Shown here: positions 1 to 7,862 of the stretch, piece after piece
Layout: every line of letters begins with the position of its first letter
Numbering within the stretch: position 1 is the first letter of the stretch
Assembly (NCBI GenBank): GCA_934446135.1
Contig: CAKSDT010000003.1
Coordinates: 1 to 43,238, forward strand
From: an uncultured Clostridia bacterium
GTDB taxonomy: Bacteria > Bacillota > Clostridia > RGIG6154
Length of the DNA: 43,238 nt
Reading direction: 5' to 3'
Notes under the pieces: generated by a model
Told to the model about the DNA's origin: nothing
Database searches by the model: none
Seen by the model: only the letters and a program-made list of their open reading frames with translations
Program-made: the position numbers and the translations under genes

Positions 1-38
1 GCGTATGTGTATACGGCAGAGTTTATGTTCGGCAAAAG
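1..38. repeat. Truncated copy of dispersed palindromic repeat
   Basis: These 38 bases match 10817-10854 with a single difference (C for T at base 17). The inner hairpin CGTAT-GTGT-ATACG and the arm ATGTTCGGCAAA are present. The left arm lies outside the window, so this is the right part of a copy of the element described at 10795-10852. It sits just past the 3' end of lgt. Confidence 0.8.
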
Positions 39-49
39 TTATAGATATA

Positions 50-844
50 TCAGTCTGTTTTTTTAGTTCTCTTTGGATAAATAAGCAATATTATGCCGGC
101 AACGGCAGTAATCACGGCAACTATTTGAGAAATTCTGAAATTTCCGAGATATAAACTGTCTGTTCTGAGTCCCTCTATGAAATATCTTCCGATTCCATAC
201 CAAACAAAGTATGAAAAGAAAACTTCGCCATCTTTCTTTTTTCTTTTATTTACAAAAAGAAGTACCAATACTCCTATTAAGTTCCAAATGCTTTCGTACA
301 GGAATGTGGGATGAACCGAAACAAGAGAAATTCCGTTATAGATTTCCATTCTCCACGGAAGGTCTGTAAGTCCGCCGAACGCCTCTTTATTCACAAAGTT
401 TCCCCATCTTCCTATCGCCTGACCTAGAAGTACGCCGATAATTAATATATCGGCAGTTTTAAGAAAACTTATCTTTTTAACTCTGCAATAAACATAGGCA
501 GTTATTACAGCACCTATAACACCGCCGTAAATTGCAAGCCCTCCCTCCCAGATTTTAATAATATCTGCAAGGTTATCTTTGTAGTCGGAAAACTTAAAAA
601 TGACATAGTAAAGCCTTGCACAAATTATTGCAACCGGTGTTCCGTAAAGCACTATATCTGTTACAGCATCTTTGGGAAGCGAGTATTTTTTACCGAGATT
701 AACACACAAAAAAAGTGCAAGAATAAGTCCCGACGCTATTATAATTCCGTACCAGTAAATATTCTTTCCAAAAAGGTTAAATGCAACGGGGTCAATATTG
801 AATTTAAGTCCGAATCCCGGAAATCCTACATAGTTATCATACAT
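50..844 (-). CDS. lgt: Prolipoprotein diacylglyceryl transferase
   Basis: Membrane enzyme that transfers diacylglyceryl from phosphatidylglycerol to the lipobox cysteine of prolipoproteins, the first step of lipoprotein maturation. The 264 residues are close to the family norm and form about seven hydrophobic segments. The Lgt signature GRWGNFVNKEAFG is at residues 145-157 (Arg146, Asn149, Glu154), and VHPTFLYES is at 177-185. The GGLAIYGG motif at 101-108 carries Tyr106 where E. coli Lgt has His103; from memory this variant also occurs in other Firmicutes. It lies 4 bases downstream of the M16 peptidase gene and is probably the last gene of that operon. The stop is TGA. Confidence 0.95.
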   Translation of the reverse strand: MYDNYVGFPGFGLKFNIDPVAFNLFGKNIYWYGIIIASGLILALFLCVNLGKKYSLPKDAVTDIVLYGTPVAIICARLYYVIFKFSDYKDNLADIIKIWEGGLAIYGGVIGAVITAYVYCRVKKISFLKTADILIIGVLLGQAIGRWGNFVNKEAFGGLTDLPWRMEIYNGISLVSVHPTFLYESIWNLIGVLVLLFVNKRKKKDGEVFFSYFVWYGIGRYFIEGLRTDSLYLGNFRISQIVAVITAVAGIILLIYPKRTKKTD

Positions 845-848
845 AATA

Positions 849-2132
849 TTAATTTTGCTCAGGTCTTATTACTGAAAGAACTGAGTTTTCCTCCGTAAAT
901 TTCTTTAACTGCCTGTCAATATCTTCTTTAGTTATGCTTTCTATAACCTCAAGCACATCAAAAAGTCCGTAACCGCCGAAATATGCTTCCATTGCATTTC
1001 TTGCGACATTTTCAACACGGTTGAAGTCCTTTATAAACATACTTTTTTCGATATTCTTCTGAGTGCTTAATTCCTCATAGGTTATGCCCTCATCCATACG
1101 CCTTTTGGCATACAAAACAACTCTTTTTAAAACTTCATCCGGTGTTTCGCTTTCACCTTGAATCATACTGTGGCAGAAGTTTGGTTCGCACTCAAAATCA
1201 ATGCCGTAACTGTCGTTTATAAGCCCCATATTATAGCACTCGTCAAAAAAGTCACCGCTTTTTCCGAATACAATATCAAGTGCCATTCTTCCGATTATTT
1301 CTTTTCTTACAAGGTCTTTTCCCTTACCGGCAGGTTTGTCTTTAAACCCTATTGCAAAAAGCGGCATACTTACCGAAAGTTTTTGTTCTGCCTTATGGCT
1401 TAAAATACTTTCCGGTTCTTTTTCCGTTTTAACCGCTATATTTTTTTCTGTTCCGAGTCTTTTTATTTTTTCACTTGCAAACTTAAAAATTTCCTCGGGG
1501 CACACATCGCCCACAACGGTAAGCACCATATTTTCGGGAGTGTAAAATTTATTGTAACAGTCATACAAAAGTTTGGGAGTGATTTTTGAAATGCTTTCGA
1601 CCGAGCCTGCAATATCATATCTTACAGGATTTTTTTCATACATAGCCTGAAGCATATTAAAATAAACTCTCCAGCCGGGACTGTCAAGATACATATTAAT
1701 TTCCTGACCTATTATTCCCTGTTCTTTGTTTACATTTTCATCGGTAAAATAGGGAGTACCTATTAAATTTATCAGAATTTCAAGATTTTCTTTAAGTCTG
1801 TTTGTCGATGAAAAATAGTAGTTTGTAACATTAAAAGATGTGTATGCGTTTGCATTTGCTCCCGTTTTTGCATAGAGAGTAAAAGCGTCGCCCTGTTCGC
1901 TTTCAAAAAGTTTATGTTCAAGAAAATGTGCGACCCCGTCGGGTATTCTCGTATAATTTTTTTCTCCCTCACCCTTAAAGGTGTTTACAACCGAGCCGAA
2001 ATTTACTGCAAACATTGCAGTTGTTTTTGCAAATCCCTTTTTTGGAATTATTATGATTTTAAGTCCCGAATCAAGACTGTAAATATGTTCTTCCTCATCT
2101 AAAAAACTGTCTTTAATAATTTCCGTTATCAT
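849..2132 (-). CDS. M16 family zinc metallopeptidase (YmfH-like)
   Basis: Probable zinc peptidase of the M16 (pitrilysin/insulinase, inverted zinc motif) family, most like the YmfH/AlbE branch. The 427 residues have the N-terminal catalytic half with HFLEH at 69-73 (His69, Glu72, His73), then Glu137 and Glu144 (KEQGIIGQE) at the spacing expected for the third zinc ligand. The C-terminal half is the usual non-catalytic M16 repeat. It overlaps the upstream M16-like gene by 4 bases (ATGA type), which suggests translational coupling and a hetero-oligomer of one active and one inactive subunit. The physiological substrate cannot be read from the sequence. No lantibiotic or RiPP gene is near, so a peptide-maturation role is not supported here. 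Confidence 0.88.
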   Translation of the reverse strand: MITEIIKDSFLDEEEHIYSLDSGLKIIIIPKKGFAKTTAMFAVNFGSVVNTFKGEGEKNYTRIPDGVAHFLEHKLFESEQGDAFTLYAKTGANANAYTSFNVTNYYFSSTNRLKENLEILINLIGTPYFTDENVNKEQGIIGQEINMYLDSPGWRVYFNMLQAMYEKNPVRYDIAGSVESISKITPKLLYDCYNKFYTPENMVLTVVGDVCPEEIFKFASEKIKRLGTEKNIAVKTEKEPESILSHKAEQKLSVSMPLFAIGFKDKPAGKGKDLVRKEIIGRMALDIVFGKSGDFFDECYNMGLINDSYGIDFECEPNFCHSMIQGESETPDEVLKRVVLYAKRRMDEGITYEELSTQKNIEKSMFIKDFNRVENVARNAMEAYFGGYGLFDVLEVIESITKEDIDRQLKKFTEENSVLSVIRPEQN

Positions 2133-3394
2133 AAAGCCGCACCTCCTTTAAGAAAGAACACCGTATCGGGTTTCGCCTTTCTTATTGCTTCAATAACTTC
2201 TTCCTTTGTTACCTCATTTATTTTTTTGATACAGGAATCTATGGTATTTTCAGTACCGAGAATTTTCTGCGAAAGGTAGTAGTCCTCCAGGGCACCCATA
2301 GAATCGCCCGAACTCTGATAAGTTGTGGTGAGTGAAAATTTTGTAAATTCAAGTTCTTCTTTTGTGAATTTGCCCTGTTTCATATCTTCAAGCTGGTTGA
2401 ACACTTCTTTAACGGTTACATCAAACTTATCACATTCTATACCGCAGTTTACATTTATAAATCCTTTAAAGGAACTGTAAGACGAACCCGCATAATAAGC
2501 AAGCGAAAGTTTTTCGCGGACATTTAAACACAGTTTCGAGTGCACCGAACCGCCGAAAAGATTGTTTGCCGCAAGAATTGCAAAATAATCGGGGTCGTTT
2601 GCCGTGATATTTGTTTTAAATCCCATCGAAAGTTTACCCTGAGTTACGGGAGCAGTTTCATAAATATAATTGATATCTTTGTTAAAAATGTCCCTTTCAG
2701 GCCCTGAAAGTTTTATCGGCACAACGGTTATCTTTTCAAATACTTTTTTAAGTTCCTCTGTCACTTCTTCTTTATCAAAAGCACCGGTTACAAAAACTTC
2801 AATTCGGCTTTGCGAAATAACTTTTAAATAGTGTTCATAAAGATTTTTGCCGTCAATTTTTTCAAGGTCTGAAATATATCCGTACTCAAATATGCCGTAC
2901 GGAGAATTTTTATACATTTCTTCTATAAGGCGTTTTTTTGCATACTCTCTTTTGTCATTTATAACGCTTTCAATCAACTGGCTTAAATTTTCTTTTTCCC
3001 TCTCGGTAAAATCACGGTCAAAACCGCCGTCTTTTACCAAAGGATTAAACAAAACTTCGCCCATAAGTTCAATAAGTTTTGAAAACGGACGGCAGTTTTG
3101 TGCATATTTATCCGAAACCGTTTTAAATGAAAATGTGATTATCTGAGTTTCGCCGTTTTTCCGTATTCCCGAAGTAAAATCAGCACCATACAAACTGTCA
3201 AGATAACGGTTTAATGAAAGCGTATCGGGATAGTTTTGCGAGCCTCTCCTTACAACGGACGGAATAAGCGAATTGAATGTGACCTCGTCCTTGTTTAACG
3301 GTCTTAAAAAATTCACCGTAAGTGCGGCAGTTTTAAATTTGCCGTCTTCTATAAAATTAAAATTAATACCGTCTTTAAATTTTAAAGTTTTCAT
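2129..3394 (-). CDS. M16 family peptidase-like protein, zinc site absent (YmfF-like)
   Basis: 421-residue M16-fold protein related to YmfF/AlbF. No HxxEH motif occurs; the equivalent region (residues about 45-75) reads SVVRRGSQNYPDTLSLNRYL, so it is probably catalytically dead and partners the active protein encoded next. In other M16 pairs the inactive chain helps form the substrate chamber; applying that here is inference. It is the first gene of a three-gene operon with the active M16 protein and lgt. The start ATG has a good ribosome site (GAAGGTG, about 6 bases upstream). The operon is divergent from ddh across a 133-base AT-rich gap. Confidence 0.85.
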   Translation of the reverse strand: MKTLKFKDGINFNFIEDGKFKTAALTVNFLRPLNKDEVTFNSLIPSVVRRGSQNYPDTLSLNRYLDSLYGADFTSGIRKNGETQIITFSFKTVSDKYAQNCRPFSKLIELMGEVLFNPLVKDGGFDRDFTEREKENLSQLIESVINDKREYAKKRLIEEMYKNSPYGIFEYGYISDLEKIDGKNLYEHYLKVISQSRIEVFVTGAFDKEEVTEELKKVFEKITVVPIKLSGPERDIFNKDINYIYETAPVTQGKLSMGFKTNITANDPDYFAILAANNLFGGSVHSKLCLNVREKLSLAYYAGSSYSSFKGFINVNCGIECDKFDVTVKEVFNQLEDMKQGKFTKEELEFTKFSLTTTYQSSGDSMGALEDYYLSQKILGTENTIDSCIKKINEVTKEEVIEAIRKAKPDTVFFLKGGAAL

Positions 3395-3467
3395 TTTTAC
3401 ACCTTCTTTGCAAAAGTTATTTTACCACATTTTATTAAAAAAATCTACCATATATTATATAAAATTA

Positions 3468-3496
3468 TTGCTTATTTTACCCGAAAGTGATATATT
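3468..3496 (+). promoter_or_regulatory. SigA-type promoter of ddh
   Basis: TTGCTT (3468-3473), 17-base spacer, TATATT (3491-3496), 32 bases before the ddh start codon. The ribosome site AAAGGAG follows. Confidence 0.6.
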
Positions 3497-3527
3497 AAAT
3501 ACAGTTAGTTTTAAAGGAGCGATATAA

Positions 3528-4511
3528 ATGAAAATTAAAATAGCAATTTACGGCTACGGAAATTTGGGAAAAGGCACGGAATGTGCAATAAATCAAAATC
3601 CCGACACTGAACTTTACGGAATTTTTACAAGAAGAAATCCCGAAACCGTAAAAACTTTAACCGGTGCAAAAGTTTTTAAAGCAGACGATATACTATGTCA
3701 CAAAGACAATATTGATGTTGTTATTATTTGCGGAGGAAGTGCAACAGACCTGCCTGTTCAGACGCCTTTGCTTGCAAAGAATTTCAATGTTGTTGACAGT
3801 TTTGATACTCACGCAAAAATACCCGAACATTTTAACAATACAGATGCTGCAGCAAAAGAAGGCGGAAAAACCGCAGTTATATCGGTAGGCTGGGACCCGG
3901 GAATGTTCTCTCTTAACAGGCTTTACTCATCGGTAATCCTTCCCGACGGAAAAGATTACACTTTTTGGGGAAAAGGCGTAAGCCAAGGCCACTCGGACGC
4001 AATAAGAAGAATTGATGGAGTTTTGGACGCAAGACAGTATACAATTCCTGTTGAAAGTGCCTTAGAAAGGGTAAGAAACGGCGAAAATCCCGACCTTTCC
4101 GTAAGGGAAAAACATACAAGAGAATGCTTTGTTGTTGCCAAAGAGGGAGCAGACCTTAAAAAAATAGAACACGAAATAGTTACAATGCCAAACTATTTTT
4201 CCGATTATGATACAACAGTCCATTTTATTTCACAGCAGGAACTTGACGAAAACCATAAGGGCATACCTCACGGCGGTTTTGTTATAAGGACCGGAAACAC
4301 AGGAATTAATAAAGAGAATAAACATATTATAGAATACAGTCTAAAACTCGATTCAAACCCTGAATTTACATCATCGGTGTTAATTGCGGCTGCAAGAGCG
4401 GCAGTTAAAATGAATAAACAAAATATGACGGGCTGTAAAACGCTTTTCGATATTCCGCCGGCATACCTTTCTCCGCTTTCGGATGAAGAATTAAGAAAAA
4501 CAATGCTTTAA
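3528..4511 (+). CDS. ddh: meso-Diaminopimelate D-dehydrogenase
   Basis: NADPH-dependent enzyme that makes meso-2,6-diaminopimelate from L-tetrahydrodipicolinate, ammonia and NADPH in one step. It supplies lysine and the peptidoglycan cross-linking residue. The 327 residues are the usual family length. The N-terminal Rossmann motif is GYGNLG at 9-14. Conserved family blocks are visible: VGWDPGMFSLNR and WGKGVSQGHSDAIRRIDG in the middle, and IPHGGFVIR near residue 245. The start follows AAAGGAG by 8 bases. It stands alone on the plus strand. Its stop codon runs straight into the left arm of a palindrome that was later split by an IS element, so its original terminator is now interrupted. Confidence 0.95.
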   Translation: MKIKIAIYGYGNLGKGTECAINQNPDTELYGIFTRRNPETVKTLTGAKVFKADDILCHKDNIDVVIICGGSATDLPVQTPLLAKNFNVVDSFDTHAKIPEHFNNTDAAAKEGGKTAVISVGWDPGMFSLNRLYSSVILPDGKDYTFWGKGVSQGHSDAIRRIDGVLDARQYTIPVESALERVRNGENPDLSVREKHTRECFVVAKEGADLKKIEHEIVTMPNYFSDYDTTVHFISQQELDENHKGIPHGGFVIRTGNTGINKENKHIIEYSLKLDSNPEFTSSVLIAAARAAVKMNKQNMTGCKTLFDIPPAYLSPLSDEELRKTML

Positions 4512-4531
4512 ATAAATATCCACCCGCATAG
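4510..4531. terminator. Left half of split palindrome plus target duplication CATAG
   Basis: AAATAAATATCCACCCG (4510-4526) followed by CATAG (4527-4531). The exact reverse complement of the 17-base arm is at 5888-5904, after a second direct CATAG at 5883-5887. Removing the IS and one CATAG rebuilds a perfect 17-bp stem with a CATAG loop between the convergent genes ddh and the aldo/keto reductase. This was most likely a bidirectional terminator or a REP-like palindrome. Confidence 0.75.
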
Positions 4532-4622
4532 TTGAAGTAGTAAAATAAAAGTAGACACAAGGAAAACCACCGTGTATCTACTTTTTTGTTTATGTGATAA
4601 AATAATTGTGGAGGTGTTTGAG

Positions 4623-4991
4623 TTGAAAAAAGGACAAACAAAACGAATTTGGACAAAAGAACAAAAGTTGGCAATAATAAAAAGATATTACGAAGAACAC
4701 ATATCAGCCGGCTCTCTTGCTAAAGAATATGCTGCCGATAAAGGAATGATTTGTCGATGGATAAGGAACTACAATCAGTATGGCGAAGTAGCCTTTGATT
4801 CTAAAAACAGCAGAAAAGGAAATCCATTTTCTGCGCTGCATACCGCTAAGTCCTTAACAGAAACCGATAGATTACGGCTACAATTAGCAAAATTAGAGAT
4901 AGAAAATGAACGATTAAAAAAAGGGTACCAAGTGAAAGGAGCTGGTGCAAACAAGGAGTTCGTTACCTTAAAAGACGCGAATATGAAATAA
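4623..4991 (+). CDS. IS3-family transposase OrfA (helix-turn-helix protein)
   Basis: DNA-binding protein of an IS3-family element (IS150-like group judging by sequence). The start is TTG at 4623, six bases after GGAGGTG. The 122 residues include an N-terminal helix-turn-helix (KEQKLAIIKRYYEE ... SLAKEYAADKGMICRWIRNY), a basic linker, and a C-terminal leucine-zipper-like stretch (LRLQLAKLEIENERLKK). That stretch ends at an A-rich slippery sequence, A_AAA_AAA at 4916-4922 followed by GGG. A -1 slip there joins OrfA to the OrfB frame, which is open back to this point. This is the standard way IS3 elements make the active OrfAB transposase. Confidence 0.9.
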   Translation: MKKGQTKRIWTKEQKLAIIKRYYEEHISAGSLAKEYAADKGMICRWIRNYNQYGEVAFDSKNSRKGNPFSALHTAKSLTETDRLRLQLAKLEIENERLKKGYQVKGAGANKEFVTLKDANMK

Positions 4992-4999
4992 TATACTCT

Positions 5000-5842
5000 T
5001 TGAAAGATAAATATAGTATAAAATTTTTGTGTGAAACAATGTCAGTTAATCGTTCCGGATATTACAAACGGTTAATAAGAAAAGATAATCCCAATCATTA
5101 CGAGCGAGACAGAATGATTTTAACAGAATTGTTGTTAGAGCAACATAAAAAGCACAAAACAAAAGGCTATCATTATCTTGCGAGATTGGTACGTAATGAA
5201 ACCGGTTGGATTTTCTCGGATAATTTAGCTCACAAATGTTGTAAGTTCGCAGGTATTCGTTCTAAAACGAATCGCGGGAGAAAATATGAAGGAAAAGAAC
5301 ATATTAAATTTCCAAATACAATTAAGGGTAATTGGAAAGTAACAAGGCCATTGGAAATCGTAGTATCAGATATGACTTGTTTTAGACACAAAGGTATCCG
5401 TTGGGAATGGACGTATATGTTAGATGTGTATAATAACGAAATAATAGCAAGTTGTGTGACAAACAAAATAGGCAGCAGTTTGCCGTATTATCATTGTTTG
5501 AATGAGTTGATAGAAAATACAAAAGAGCAGACATACCCAGTCACTTTGCACACAGACCAAGGCAGTGTCTACTCTTCATCAGGTTTTTACCAAACCCATA
5601 AATATTATACCAACATCAAACGTTCTATGTCAAGAGCGGGAACGCCAACCGACAACCCGATAATAGAATCCTTAAACGGATGGATAAAAGAAGAAATGAA
5701 AATAGATTTCAATTTGAAATCCGCAGAGAGCATACCATCGTTTATTGAAAACTATGTTTATTACTTTAATAACGAAAGATTATCATACAAACTAAATTAC
5801 AAAACCCCTGTTCAATATAGAACCGAACAAGGGTTTGGATAA
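5000..5842 (+). CDS. IS3-family transposase OrfB (DDE integrase domain)
   Basis: Catalytic half of the IS3 transposase, 280 residues from TTG at 5000 if translated alone. It is in the -1 frame relative to orfA, and its frame stays open upstream to the slippery site, so the natural product is probably the OrfAB fusion. An HTH_21-like region (SIKFLCETMSVNRSGYYKR) precedes the rve integrase core. The DDE residues are Asp124 (VVSDMTCF), Asp186 (LHTDQGSVYSS) and Glu223 (NPIIESLNGW), followed by KEEMK. No truncation or stop is seen, so the catalytic site appears intact. Confidence 0.92.
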   Translation: MKDKYSIKFLCETMSVNRSGYYKRLIRKDNPNHYERDRMILTELLLEQHKKHKTKGYHYLARLVRNETGWIFSDNLAHKCCKFAGIRSKTNRGRKYEGKEHIKFPNTIKGNWKVTRPLEIVVSDMTCFRHKGIRWEWTYMLDVYNNEIIASCVTNKIGSSLPYYHCLNELIENTKEQTYPVTLHTDQGSVYSSSGFYQTHKYYTNIKRSMSRAGTPTDNPIIESLNGWIKEEMKIDFNLKSAESIPSFIENYVYYFNNERLSYKLNYKTPVQYRTEQGFG

Positions 5843-5882
5843 TTTGTGGTTTTTAGTGTCTACTTTTACTTGACTACTGCAA

Positions 5883-5904
5883 CATAGCGGGTGGATATTT
5901 ATTT
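5883..5904. terminator. Right target duplication and right half of split palindrome
   Basis: CATAG (5883-5887) then CGGGTGGATATTTATTT (5888-5904), the exact reverse complement of 4510-4526. It lies 25 bases past the stop of the aldo/keto reductase gene, which is transcribed towards it. Confidence 0.75.
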
Positions 5905-5929
5905 ATACAACAAAGGGGGATGCTTTTTA

Positions 5930-6790
5930 TTATTTCTTTCCTTTTCTCTCTTCAAGCATTTTCACAAACCACTCAACAGTCTTTGGGTCATCGTGTCTGA
6001 AAAATGCCGTTTCCGCCTTATCAACAGAAGATATAAGGTTCATATCCTGCTCGGTAAGTTTAAAATCAAATACATTAAAGTTTTCTTCCATTCTCTCTTT
6101 ATGAGTAGATTTGGGAATTACAGAAATTCCACGCTGGATATTCCACCTGAGCATAACCTGTGCGGCGGTTTTGTTATATTTTTCACCGATTTTGTTAACT
6201 GTTTCATCTTCAAAAATACCGTTTCTGCCCTCGCCGAACGGTCCCCACGCCTGAAGTGCGATGCAGTATTTATCTGCCCATACTTTAAGTTCTTTCTGCT
6301 GATTGTAAATATGTGTTTCCACCTGATTTACCATTGGTTTGATTTTATTAAACGATGCAAATTCAACCATTCTGTCAGCATAGAAATTGGATATTCCTAT
6401 TGCCCTTATTTTCTTTTGTTCATAAAGTTCCTCAAGTGCCCTCCATGCTCCGTAACTGTCAAAATAAGGCTGATGCAAAAGAACAAGGTCAAGATAATCC
6501 GTTTTTAATTTTTTCATAGACTCTAAAACCGATTTTTTCGCATTTTCATATCCGTAATGTTCAATCCAGACCTTTGTGGTGAGGAAAATCTCACTTCTGG
6601 GAATGCCTGATTTTAAAATAGCATCTCCCACCTGTTCTTCATTGAAATACGCCTGTGCCGTATCTATAAGTCTGTATCCTGTCTTAAGTGCGTCCGAAAC
6701 GCATCTTTCACACTCATCTTTTGATACCTGATAAACTCCGTATCCTAAAATCGGCATTTTTACGCCGTTTGATAAAGTAATATATTCCAT
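5930..6790 (-). CDS. Aldo/keto reductase (AKR5-like)
   Basis: NADPH-dependent oxidoreductase with a TIM-barrel fold that reduces carbonyl compounds. Its substrate is not predictable from sequence. The 286 residues have the full catalytic tetrad: Asp43 (LIDTAQAY), Tyr48, Lys73 (TTKVW) and His106 (LVLLHQPY). The GISNF block and the cofactor-binding IPKSTHKERMEENF block near residue 235 are present. It is the last gene of a three-gene minus-strand cluster (cupin, flavoprotein, this gene; 2 bases separate it from the flavoprotein) divergent from a LysR-type regulator. That suggests an inducible detoxification or carbonyl-reduction unit; the inducer is unknown. Confidence 0.92.
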   Translation of the reverse strand: MEYITLSNGVKMPILGYGVYQVSKDECERCVSDALKTGYRLIDTAQAYFNEEQVGDAILKSGIPRSEIFLTTKVWIEHYGYENAKKSVLESMKKLKTDYLDLVLLHQPYFDSYGAWRALEELYEQKKIRAIGISNFYADRMVEFASFNKIKPMVNQVETHIYNQQKELKVWADKYCIALQAWGPFGEGRNGIFEDETVNKIGEKYNKTAAQVMLRWNIQRGISVIPKSTHKERMEENFNVFDFKLTEQDMNLISSVDKAETAFFRHDDPKTVEWFVKMLEERKGKK

Positions 6791-6792
6791 AT

Positions 6793-7329
6793 TTAAACCC
6801 TCTTTCCCATTTCATAAACCTCTTTATATGCCGGTGTATCCTTGATTTCTCCCATTTTCCATGCACCCGTTCCGTAAATAATTCCTGCCTCTTTTGCTCC
6901 GTAAAGGCAATCTTCAGTAAATCCTCTTATTGTTTCTAAAGTTCTCTCAAGAGAAGATTTTTCATTGTCTGCGGCAGTCATAATAAAATAAAAATCCTTA
7001 TTTGCGATTTCAGTGTAGCGTGGAACCGTTCTGTCAATAAAAGTTTTAAGCTGACCGCAAACCGAATAAAAATAAACGGGCGTTGCCAAAACTATTGCGT
7101 CTGCCTCAACCATTTTATCCATAATTTCTGCCATATCGTCCTTCTGCACGCATTTATGTGTCACATTACAGGCTCCGCAGCCTTTGCAGTAATTGATATT
7201 TTTGTCTGCAATAAAAACTTTTTCGGCCTTGTTTCCGCTTTCTTCAGCACCTCTTATAAACTCATTGCACAAAATATCCGAATTTCCGTTTTTTCTGGGA
7301 CTTGATGAAATAACAAGAACTTTTTTCAT
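6793..7329 (-). CDS. Iron-sulfur flavoprotein-like NADPH-dependent FMN reductase
   Basis: Flavodoxin-fold FMN protein. The N-terminus has the phosphate-binding loop SSSPRKNGNS (residues 8-17), and ATPVYFYSVCGQLKTFIDR in the middle is the second flavin-contact block. Cys48, Cys51, Cys54 and Cys60 (CKGCGACNVTHKC) fit the CX2CX2CX4-7C pattern of Isf iron-sulfur flavoproteins, so it may hold a 4Fe-4S cluster. The start is set at the second ATG (7329) because AGGAGG lies 10 bases before it but only 1 base before the upstream ATG at 7338. It sits between a cupin and an aldo/keto reductase, all apparently co-transcribed. Its redox partner is unknown. Confidence 0.87.
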   Translation of the reverse strand: MKKVLVISSSPRKNGNSDILCNEFIRGAEESGNKAEKVFIADKNINYCKGCGACNVTHKCVQKDDMAEIMDKMVEADAIVLATPVYFYSVCGQLKTFIDRTVPRYTEIANKDFYFIMTAADNEKSSLERTLETIRGFTEDCLYGAKEAGIIYGTGAWKMGEIKDTPAYKEVYEMGKRV

Positions 7330-7349
7330 TGTTTGCATACCTCCTGCTT

Positions 7350-7754
7350 TTATTTCAGATTATTATATTCTTCGTCCGAAACCGGTTCGCACCACTCAGT
7401 CTTTGTATCTTTTCCCGGAACTTCAATTGCTAAGTGCTGAAAATAAGAGTCCTTTGCAGCACCGTGCCAATGTTTTACCCCGGGAAGAATATTTACAACA
7501 TCGCCGGGTTTTAACATTACGGGAGATTTTCCGAATTCCTGATACCAGCCTTTTCCGGCTGTAACCATTAAAATCTGTCCGCCTCCCGAAGATGAATGGT
7601 GAATATGCCAGTTATTACGGCATTTCGGCTCAAAAGTAACATTTCCTATTACAACCTGTTTGTCTGACAGCATATTAAGGTAACTTTTTCCTACAAAATA
7701 TTTTTCGTACGCTTTATTTTCGTTTCCGATTTTAAAAACGCTTAATTCTTCCAT
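7350..7754 (-). CDS. Small cupin-domain protein
   Basis: 134-residue single-domain cupin. Metal-ligand-like positions are WHIHH (about residues 49-53), Gln60 in GGGQI, the HWHG motif near residue 95 and FQHLAIEV near 105. It resembles the cupin that often sits beside or is fused to carboxymuconolactone decarboxylase-like proteins, a group annotated only as cupins. It is the first gene of the cluster with the flavoprotein and aldo/keto reductase, with a ribosome site AAGGGAGGG just before ATG. The divergent LysR gene starts 109 bases away on the other strand. Its reaction is not known. Confidence 0.85.
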   Translation of the reverse strand: MEELSVFKIGNENKAYEKYFVGKSYLNMLSDKQVVIGNVTFEPKCRNNWHIHHSSSGGGQILMVTAGKGWYQEFGKSPVMLKPGDVVNILPGVKHWHGAAKDSYFQHLAIEVPGKDTKTEWCEPVSDEEYNNLK

Positions 7755-7796
7755 AAAAATTCCCTCCCTTTTGCTTACATTTTACCACTTAAACTG

Positions 7797-7825
7797 TTGA
7801 CACGGAATACCCGATATGTTATCAT
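7797..7825 (+). promoter_or_regulatory. SigA-type promoter of the LysR gene
   Basis: TTGACA (7797-7802), 17-base spacer, TATCAT (7820-7825), 38 bases before the ATG. It lies in the short divergent gap with the cupin gene, where a LysR protein normally binds and controls both directions. Confidence 0.7.
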
Positions 7826-7862
7826 AGCATTAACTAAAAGTTTATACAAACGGAGTGATGGT

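Larger units (their letters stand above)
4532..5882 (+). mobile_element. Complete IS3-family insertion sequence (1351 bp)
   Basis: The element is bounded by imperfect terminal inverted repeats, 24 of 27 positions matching: left TTGAAGTAGTAAAATAAAAG... from 4532, right (reverse complement) TTGCAGTAGTCAAGTAAAAG... ending at 5882. It is flanked by a 5-bp direct repeat CATAG. It contains orfA and orfB in the arrangement typical of IS3 elements, orfB lying in the -1 frame. All parts look intact, so the copy may be functional. The insertion point is the loop of a perfect palindrome. The exact outer base of each end is ambiguous by a base because IS3 ends usually start TG. Confidence 0.9.

Noticed and set aside
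1158..1545. Plus-strand open frames opposite the M16 peptidase gene
   Set aside because: They are antisense shadows of a clear gene, without start signals or recognisable products.
5843..5929. IS element disrupting a gene
   Set aside because: Both flanks join into a perfect palindrome between convergent genes, so no gene was interrupted.
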